Shown here: positions 15,618 through 20,597 of the stretch, piece after piece
Layout: each line of letters starts with the position of its first letter
Position numbering within the stretch: the first letter of the stretch is position 1
NCBI GenBank assembly: GCA_964420325.1
Contig: CAYQSU010000063.1
Coordinates: forward strand, 1 to 20,597
DNA length: 20,597 bases
Reading direction: 5' to 3'
From: CAYQSU01 sp964420325
GTDB lineage: Bacteria > Pseudomonadota > Alphaproteobacteria > Rhodospirillales > Defluviicoccaceae
Notes under the pieces: generated by a model
Told to the model about the DNA's origin: nothing
Database searches by the model: none
What the model saw: the letters and a program-made list of their open reading frames with translations, nothing else
Position numbers and translations under genes: made by a program

Positions 15618-16079
15618 TCATTGTCCGGGCATGGGCGGCGTCGGCGGCTCGAACCGGCGGATGACGCGGGCGGGGTTGCCGGCGGCGACGCAGTTCGCGG
15701 GGATGGCCTGCGTTACCACCGACCCTGCCCCGATCACCGCGTTGTCGCCGATCGTGACGTTGGGAAGAACGACGGAGTTGACCCCCAGAAACACGCCGTC
15801 ACCGATCGTGACCCGGCCGACGTTCTCCTTGTTTCCGGGAAGCTGGAACGACGTGCCGTCGTGGGCCAGGATCACGCAGCCGTGTGTGACGTGGCAGTTG
15901 TTGCCGATGATCACCTTGCCCCATTGGCTGTCGATCTTCGCTCCCATGCTGATCATCGTGTTGGTGCCGATCGTGACGCCTGCGGAGCGCAGGTAGGCGA
16001 CCTTCGCCGCCCGCGCCAGATTGCCGAGGGCGAAGACGGCGCGCCGGACGACCCTCATGACGAAGGCCCGTGCAGGCAT
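15618..16079 (-). CDS. hexapeptide-repeat acyltransferase
   Basis: The 153-residue product shows left-handed beta-helix repeats (VTIGTNTMISMGAKI, VIIGNNCHVTHG, VTIGDGVFLGVNSVV, VTIGDNAVIGAGSVV). A likely catalytic His lies at 73 (VILAHDGT), and the C-terminal signature is AAGNPARVIR. Such enzymes usually transfer acetyl from acetyl-CoA to a sugar hydroxyl or amine in the cytoplasm, so O-acetylation of the repeat unit is the natural guess. The N-terminal 30 residues are basic and hydrophobic (RVVRRAVFALGNLARAAKV), as in WbbJ-like members. The ATG at 16079 has AGAGGGG ten bases upstream. A further in-frame ATG at 16058 and a TTG at 16130 are alternatives. The gene follows the amidotransferase gene after about 103 bases, which hold only a weak 22-codon ORF. 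Confidence 0.9.
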   Translation of the reverse strand: MPARAFVMRVVRRAVFALGNLARAAKVAYLRSAGVTIGTNTMISMGAKIDSQWGKVIIGNNCHVTHGCVILAHDGTSFQLPGNKENVGRVTIGDGVFLGVNSVVLPNVTIGDNAVIGAGSVVTQAIPANCVAAGNPARVIRRFEPPTPPMPGQ

Positions 16080-16182
16080 CCTACATACCCCTCTCGATGG
16101 AACTGCCCTCGGCACTGTCGGAGCGGTCAAGGAGAGCCGTCACCGGCATGGGTGCAATCCTCTCACTTGGTCTAAGCCGTTC

Positions 16183-18093
16183 TCACCGCTTGCACGCGTT
16201 TCCCGCAAACCAGGTCTCGTACCACACGGCAAGATTGGTCAGGTTCCATATCTTGAAGTTGTTGAAACGTTTCTTCGCCTTCTGCGCAGCGAACAGAGCG
16301 TCGATGAAGTCCATCGAAAAATGATCGTGCATCAGACCGCAACCATGAATAATCTCGCTGCAGCGATCGATCACCCTGTCGCTCAGCATGTCCGTCGCAG
16401 AGCCGCAGAAGCCACGCTTGGTCCGGTTGATGACCGATTGCGGCACGAGCCCTGCCGCGGCCTTCTTCAAGATGTACTTCGGTTCTCCGTCTTTCCATTT
16501 GATCTCGGCAGGCATCTTGAGAACGAATTCTACAACGTCTTCGTCCAGATAGGGGACCCGCGTTTCGATGGAATGCGCCATCGACATCTTGTCGACCCGC
16601 ATCAGCAGGAGTTCCGGCAGCCGATTGGTGAGCTCGATCCGGACGATGCGTTCCAACCCGTCATGCCGCGCGAGGTCTGAGGCAAGGTGTTGAATGTAGG
16701 CGCTCGATCTCGGCAAGTCGGCCTCGCCGTCGGCGACCAAGTGCTGCTTTTCCCGATCCCAGAACGCGACGGCGTTGCCGAGAAACAGCGGCTCGTCCTC
16801 GGCCGCTCTCGCGAGGGCGTCCGACACCGCTGCCGAGGCGACCGGCCGAGAAAAACCCGAAACCATTCGCTTCAAGCCGTGCGGCAGACGCATGAAAAGC
16901 GCATAAATGCCATTCTCCCATGATGCGAAGCGGTGGTAGAGCGGATAGCCGGCGAAGATCTCGTCGCTGCCTTCTCCGACCTGGATCACCGTGGTGCCGC
17001 TCTCGCGCGCGCACTGCGAAAGGTAGTAGAGCGGAACACACACTGGGTCGGCGAGAGGTTCGTCCTGCAGGTATGCGAGCTTGGGAAGGAGGGCCAAGAA
17101 CTCCTCGTCACCGATGGTGACCTCGTGGTGATCGGTGTGGAACTCCCGAGCAATCTGCCGCGCGAAAGAGAGCTCCGCCATCGGATCGCTCTCGACGGCG
17201 ATGGAAAAGGTCGTCACCGGCCGGTCGAGCACCTCGGCCATCAGCGCGACGTTCAGCGAAGAGTCCAGGCCTCCGCTCAGGAACGCCCCGAAGGGAACGT
17301 CCGAAACCATCCGCCGAACCACCGACTGGCGCAGGAGCCTGCGCAGCTCGGCGACACAGTCCTCCTCGGTGATCCCTGTCGTCGAGGTGTTGAACCGCGC
17401 GGGGTCCCAATAGCGGCCGCGGGTCTCCACACCATCACCATCGAGGCGAAGCCAGCTTCCCGATTCCAGCTTCTTCACGCCAAGAAACAAGGTGTCAGGC
17501 GGCGGAACGTTGGAGAACGTCAGGTAGTGGCTCAAGGCAGCTAAGTTGATCGTTGCCTCCGCGTCGGGCGCGGCCAGAATGGCCTTGATCTCCGAGGCGA
17601 AGACGATCCCCGAAGGCGACAGCCGATAGTAGAGTGGCTTGACGCCGAGAGGATCGCGCACCAGCGTCACGTTCTGTTTCTGCCGATCGAACAGCACGAA
17701 GGCATACATGCCCCGAACGCGCTCTAGCGTCTCTTCGAGCCCCCATTCTAGAACCGCCAGGAGAAGCACCTCGGTGTCGGTACCGGAGACGAACCGGCAG
17801 CCGCGGGTCTCCGCAAGATCCTTCGCCAATTCCTTGTAGTTGAAGATTTCTCCGTTGAAGGCGATCACAAGGTTGCCGTCGCTGGTTGCCATCGGCTGCC
17901 GCCCGCGCTCCGACAAGTCGAGGATGGAGAGGCGCCGGTGCCCGAGGCCGACGTGCAGATCGCCGTCGATGTAGAGAAAACTCCCCGCATCATCCGGCCC
18001 GCGATGCACCATGGTGTCCCGCATCCGAGCGAGATGAGCTTCGTCAACAGGGACCGACGGCTTGCGAAGGAAATAACCAACGATGCCGCACAT
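16183..18093 (-). CDS. asnB: asparagine synthase (glutamine-hydrolysing)-type amidotransferase
   Basis: The full-length 636-residue protein has an N-terminal class II glutamine amidotransferase domain. It starts MCGIVGYF, with Cys 2 as nucleophile once Met is removed; HRGPDD, FNGEIFNY and GTDTE follow. The C-terminal synthetase domain has the PP-loop SGGLDSS at 273-279 and GEGSDEIFAGYP. AsnB-like proteins in polysaccharide loci are thought to amidate carboxyl groups of uronic acid sugars, as reported for some O-antigens; true asparagine synthesis cannot be excluded. The start is fixed by the need for Cys 2. All catalytic motifs are present. The upstream 135-base gap to the glycosyltransferase gene contains a possible small ORF. 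The Shine-Dalgarno for asnB itself is poor, so coupling to that small ORF is conceivable. The base composition is less GC-rich than at the window ends. Confidence 0.93.
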   Translation of the reverse strand: MCGIVGYFLRKPSVPVDEAHLARMRDTMVHRGPDDAGSFLYIDGDLHVGLGHRRLSILDLSERGRQPMATSDGNLVIAFNGEIFNYKELAKDLAETRGCRFVSGTDTEVLLLAVLEWGLEETLERVRGMYAFVLFDRQKQNVTLVRDPLGVKPLYYRLSPSGIVFASEIKAILAAPDAEATINLAALSHYLTFSNVPPPDTLFLGVKKLESGSWLRLDGDGVETRGRYWDPARFNTSTTGITEEDCVAELRRLLRQSVVRRMVSDVPFGAFLSGGLDSSLNVALMAEVLDRPVTTFSIAVESDPMAELSFARQIAREFHTDHHEVTIGDEEFLALLPKLAYLQDEPLADPVCVPLYYLSQCARESGTTVIQVGEGSDEIFAGYPLYHRFASWENGIYALFMRLPHGLKRMVSGFSRPVASAAVSDALARAAEDEPLFLGNAVAFWDREKQHLVADGEADLPRSSAYIQHLASDLARHDGLERIVRIELTNRLPELLLMRVDKMSMAHSIETRVPYLDEDVVEFVLKMPAEIKWKDGEPKYILKKAAAGLVPQSVINRTKRGFCGSATDMLSDRVIDRCSEIIHGCGLMHDHFSMDFIDALFAAQKAKKRFNNFKIWNLTNLAVWYETWFAGNACKR

Positions 18094-18113
18094 TGGATGG
18101 TGTACCTGGCTGA

Positions 18114-18209
18114 CTATCGAGGCGTCGCGGAAGCGCTCGGCGCCCGACCATTGGTCTCGACACTCGAACGAGGCCCCGCATCCCGCGCAGTCGGCGCCAC
18201 AAGCTTCAC
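18114..18209 (-). CDS. possible 31-residue small ORF before asnB
   Basis: On the minus strand a GTG at 18209-18207 is preceded, four bases away, by GGAGGAG (complement of 18214-18220). It opens a 31-codon frame ending in TAG, 20 bases before the asnB ATG. The peptide starts MKLVAPTARDAG and ends SASATPR, with no hydrophobic segment. The strong ribosome-binding site equals that of the carbamoyltransferase gene in sequence and spacing. It could be a leader peptide coupling translation into asnB, a remnant of a lost gene, or chance. It is not in frame with asnB. I recognise no family. Confidence 0.3.
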   Translation of the reverse strand: MKLVAPTARDAGPRSSVETNGRAPSASATPR

Positions 18210-18213
18210 GGGG

Positions 18214-18220
18214 CTCCTCC
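18214..18220 (-). promoter_or_regulatory. strong Shine-Dalgarno in the gap upstream of asnB
   Basis: The complement reads GGAGGAG, four bases before a GTG at 18209. No annotated large gene starts there, which makes it the only strong ribosome-binding site in the window without an evident gene. Confidence 0.4.
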
Positions 18221-18228
18221 GGTTTTCG

Positions 18229-19473
18229 CTAGGCTGATGCCCCAGGCGATCGGCGCGGCCGATCCTCGACGAGAGCCTTGGCAGCAGCGGCTTCATCCTG
18301 ACCATTGATGACGTCCTGGATATACGCCCCGAGGCGCGCGGCGACGATGTCGATGTCGTAGACTCGTCGAACGAGACGATAGTTGGCCTCCGCCATGCGA
18401 TGGCGAACCGACGGATTGCCAAGCAGATAGGCGATCCGTTCGGCCAGCGCCTCCACGTCTCCCGGATTCACGAACAAGCCATTGACGCCGTCCTCGATCA
18501 CTTCGGGATGGGCGCCGACGGGCGTGCAGACCACGGGCTTGCCGACGGCCATCGCCTCGAGCAAGGCACGCGAGAAGCCTTCGCTGTAGGAGGGGAGGAC
18601 GAACAGGGCGCTGTTCCGCAGTAGACCGAGCTTCTCCCCGTCCCTGACGATTCCGACGAAGCTGTAGTTCCTTTGCCATTCGCTCCTGCCAATGTGCTCG
18701 TGCAACAGAAAGGGGTCCTCATACTCAAGAGGGGTGCCCGATGTCTGATCGAAGAAAACCCCTCTCTCACCTCGGTGCAGGGTTCCGGCAAACACGAAAC
18801 GGGCACCAGGAAGGCGCGCCGCGACGAGCGGAATCGCCCTTACCAGATCACAGTATCCTTTCGCCTTGGTCAGGTTGCCAAGAAACAGCACTTGATTGGG
18901 GTCGTACGCCCCCAGATCAGGGTTGTCGTACTCGTGCACGTCGATCGCCTGGTCGAGGACGGCCACCCGGTCGCGAGGAACGAGGCCGTCGAACTGGTTG
19001 CGGAGGCGCTCCGCCTGGACCAGCGCGAGGGAGACGCGGCGGCAGGCGATTGCGGCGAGCCTTCGTGTCAGCGGTGTGAAGGTACGCAGGTTGAGCTGAA
19101 GGTGTCCGCCGCGCAGATGGATGATGGTCCTGGCACGGAAGAGATGGCAGAGCATGAGGCACGGCGCGTCGCGGCCAAGCCAGCCCATCTCCGTCGGCGT
19201 CACGGGATAGTACACGGCTTCGGGGCGGTGGCGCATCAGCTCGTAGAGGAGGCGCGAAAAGAAGAGGAAGAACGCCTTGGCCGTCGCCAAGTCCAGCCGC
19301 GCCTTCTGCGCGTTGTCCGTGCGGTGATTGGTCTTGATGAAGCGGATCGCGAACTGCTTCGCGAGCGAGGACTCGAGAAATAGCTTCATTCCGAGTTCGG
19401 GCCCTGAGTAGGGCGGGGGATAGGGGCCGATGAACAGCACCCTAGGCCGGTTCGCGGGCATGTCCGCTTGCAT
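18229..19473 (-). CDS. GT4-family glycosyltransferase
   Basis: The product has 414 residues and a GT-B retaining glycosyltransferase layout. It opens RVLFIGPYPPPYSGPELGM, the nucleotide-fold loop typical of GT4 enzymes. The C-terminal domain starts near 195 with VLFLGNLTKAKGYCDL and includes LPSYSEGFSRALLEAMAVG, containing the EX7E pair Glu 298 and Glu 306. It ends with TPVGAHPEVIEDGVNGLFV and PGD. It should add one sugar from a nucleotide-sugar donor to the lipid-linked repeat unit in the cytoplasm; donor and linkage cannot be told. The start at 19473 is chosen for AAGAGG six bases upstream (complement of 19480-19485), over in-frame ATGs at 19491 and 19461. The start lies inside the end of the preceding glycosyltransferase gene, overlapping it by 32 bases, so the two are translationally linked. 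Confidence 0.9.
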   Translation of the reverse strand: MQADMPANRPRVLFIGPYPPPYSGPELGMKLFLESSLAKQFAIRFIKTNHRTDNAQKARLDLATAKAFFLFFSRLLYELMRHRPEAVYYPVTPTEMGWLGRDAPCLMLCHLFRARTIIHLRGGHLQLNLRTFTPLTRRLAAIACRRVSLALVQAERLRNQFDGLVPRDRVAVLDQAIDVHEYDNPDLGAYDPNQVLFLGNLTKAKGYCDLVRAIPLVAARLPGARFVFAGTLHRGERGVFFDQTSGTPLEYEDPFLLHEHIGRSEWQRNYSFVGIVRDGEKLGLLRNSALFVLPSYSEGFSRALLEAMAVGKPVVCTPVGAHPEVIEDGVNGLFVNPGDVEALAERIAYLLGNPSVRHRMAEANYRLVRRVYDIDIVAARLGAYIQDVINGQDEAAAAKALVEDRPRRSPGASA

Positions 19474-20597
19474 CTCTGACCTCTTCGGCATCTGCGAGCG
19501 CCTCGACGGCGTCGAGGAAGCGGGCGACGGAGGCATCCAGCCGCAGCGCGGTGCCGGAGGCCCACGCGCCCTTCTTCAGCCGTCGCAGCCGGTCCGGCGC
19601 ACGCACCAGCGCCTCGATGCCCGCGGCATACGCGTCGGCCTCCATCGCCGTAACGATGCCGTTCTCGGCCGTGAGATACTCGAACTCGGGGCTGTGGCCC
19701 TTATAATCGGTCGTCGCCAGCGGCAGGCCGAAGGCGAAGCCCTGGACGATCGCGAGCCCGACCAGGCCCGGGATGACCAGGAGATCGGCGGCGGCGAACG
19801 GCACGGCGAGCGATGCGGGATCGACGATCTCGCCCAGGAAGTGCACGTCGGCGACGCCCGCGGCCCGCACCCGGGCCTCGGCGGCCGCGCGCGCGGCGCC
19901 GTCGCCGACGACGAGGAGCGCGACGTCCGGGTTGCGGGCCCTGAGACGCGCGAATGCGTCGATCAAGAGGTCGAGCCGCTTCTCCTCGTAGATCCGGCCG
20001 CAGTAGAGAAGCACGACGCGGCCGTCGATGCCGAGCTCCCGCTTGAGGCGTCGCGCCTGCCGCTTGGCCGGGCGATAGAACAGCCGGAACCCCCCGACGT
20101 CGATGGTGTTGCCGAAGGCGCGGACGCGGTCGAGGCCGCGTTGCCGCCAGTGTTCGGCGCCGGCCTCGGTGTAGGTGATGAGCCCCGTCGCCCGCGGCGT
20201 CACGACCTCCCGCAGCCGCTCGACGAACGGCGGCCGGCCCGCGGGCCGCAGGCGGAGCTTGGTGTTGTAGCCGTGGCCGAACCAGATCCAGGAGCGAGCG
20301 ACGCGGCGCCTTCTGAGCCAGAGCCAGAGGACGGTGAGCGAGCGCATCTCCTGGGGCGCGATGACGATGTCGGCGCCGCGGACGCTCCGCACGAGCCCCC
20401 GCATCCAGTAGGGCCCGGTGGCGCCGCGGACGTAGACCGGCGGGCAGACCCGGTAAGGAAAGCGGGCCGGGATGCGGGGATCGGGCGGCTCGGCGCTGTA
20501 GAAGGTGATGGCGAGCCCGCGGTCGGCGGCGGCGGCCGCCAGCGCCGAGAACAGCGGCAAGCGGTAGTGGGGCAGCCTGCGCTGAATGAACGCGACC
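19442..20597 (-). CDS. glycosyltransferase, GT4-like, 5' end beyond the window
   Basis: The frame stays open to the right edge. The first codons inside the window read VAFIQRRLPHYRLPLFSAL, the normal opening of a GT-B glycosyltransferase, so only a few residues are missing past 20597. The 384 visible residues include FGHGYN, a donor-domain start LLYCGRIYEEKRLDLLIDAF, LLVVGDG, and IPGLVGLAIVQGFAFGLPL followed by GHSPEFEYL. The usual EX7E pair is replaced in this block, as in a known subgroup of GT4-like enzymes that have GxVGL instead. It probably adds a sugar to the lipid-linked repeat unit. It is the first visible gene of the minus operon; its promoter must lie outside the window. The stop overlaps the start of the next glycosyltransferase gene by 32 bases. 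Confidence 0.88.
   Translation of the reverse strand, partial: VAFIQRRLPHYRLPLFSALAAAAADRGLAITFYSAEPPDPRIPARFPYRVCPPVYVRGATGPYWMRGLVRSVRGADIVIAPQEMRSLTVLWLWLRRRRVARSWIWFGHGYNTKLRLRPAGRPPFVERLREVVTPRATGLITYTEAGAEHWRQRGLDRVRAFGNTIDVGGFRLFYRPAKRQARRLKRELGIDGRVVLLYCGRIYEEKRLDLLIDAFARLRARNPDVALLVVGDGAARAAAEARVRAAGVADVHFLGEIVDPASLAVPFAAADLLVIPGLVGLAIVQGFAFGLPLATTDYKGHSPEFEYLTAENGIVTAMEADAYAAGIEALVRAPDRLRRLKKGAWASGTALRLDASVARFLDAVEALADAEEVRDASGHAREPA

Noticed and set aside
16081..16149. 22-residue ORF in the gap between asnB and the acyltransferase gene, stop one base before the next ATG
   Set aside because: Its ribosome site is only moderate, the peptide is featureless, and short ORFs are frequent by chance in this composition.
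20558..20560. TTG as the start of the right-hand glycosyltransferase
   Set aside because: The frame continues to the window edge with a typical glycosyltransferase N-terminus (VAFIQRRLPHYR), so the true start is outside.

Overview
The window is very GC-rich. One hand-counted 60-base line in the TPR gene (3001-3060) has 50 of 60 G+C. The codon use, the family-level look of the proteins and a REP-type palindrome at the left edge suggest an alphaproteobacterium, possibly near Rhodospirillales. This placement is an inference. Nearly the whole window is one surface or exopolysaccharide biosynthesis locus. I see no rRNA, tRNA, CRISPR array, transposase or phage gene.

Layout. (1) 1-285 is a leader with a perfect REP-like hairpin and a sigma70-like promoter. 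(2) Plus-strand pair, 286-4379: a WecA/MraY-type polyprenyl-phosphate sugar-1-phosphate transferase with a long extra C-terminal membrane region, then a TPR lipoprotein resembling PrsT of exosortase/PEP-CTERM exopolysaccharide loci. (3) Minus strand, 4401-5501: a non-hydrolysing UDP-GlcNAc 2-epimerase (WecB). (4) Plus-strand operon, 5672-11328: bi-domain oxidoreductase, heparinase II/III-like protein, WecG/TagA/CpsF glycosyltransferase, NPPY-motif methyltransferase. (5) Minus-strand operon, 20597 to 11325, read right to left: GT4-like glycosyltransferase (cut by the window edge), second GT4 glycosyltransferase, asparagine-synthase-type amidotransferase, hexapeptide acyltransferase, Wzy/O-antigen-ligase-like membrane protein, polysaccharide deacetylase, NodU/CmcH-type carbamoyltransferase. 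The two large operons converge and share a CTAG at their stop codons.

How the genes may work together (inference). The WecA-like enzyme would load a sugar-1-phosphate, probably HexNAc, on undecaprenyl phosphate. WecB would supply UDP-ManNAc and the WecG/TagA enzyme would add ManNAc as the second sugar. The two GT4 enzymes would extend the repeat unit, and the Wzy-like protein would polymerise or ligate it. Acyltransferase, carbamoyltransferase, amidotransferase, deacetylase and perhaps the methyltransferase and oxidoreductase would modify the sugars. The heparinase-like protein would trim or degrade the polymer. No flippase, outer-membrane exporter, co-polymerase or exosortase lies in the window, so the locus must continue outside it.

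The polymerase gene contains a clear AT-rich patch (about 46% G+C by hand count over 14881-15060), which fits exchange of the polymer-specific part of the locus. The most notable points are the extended WecA-like protein beside PrsT, the carbamoyltransferase with an altered N-terminal His-Asp motif, and a PrmC-like methyltransferase in a polysaccharide operon.
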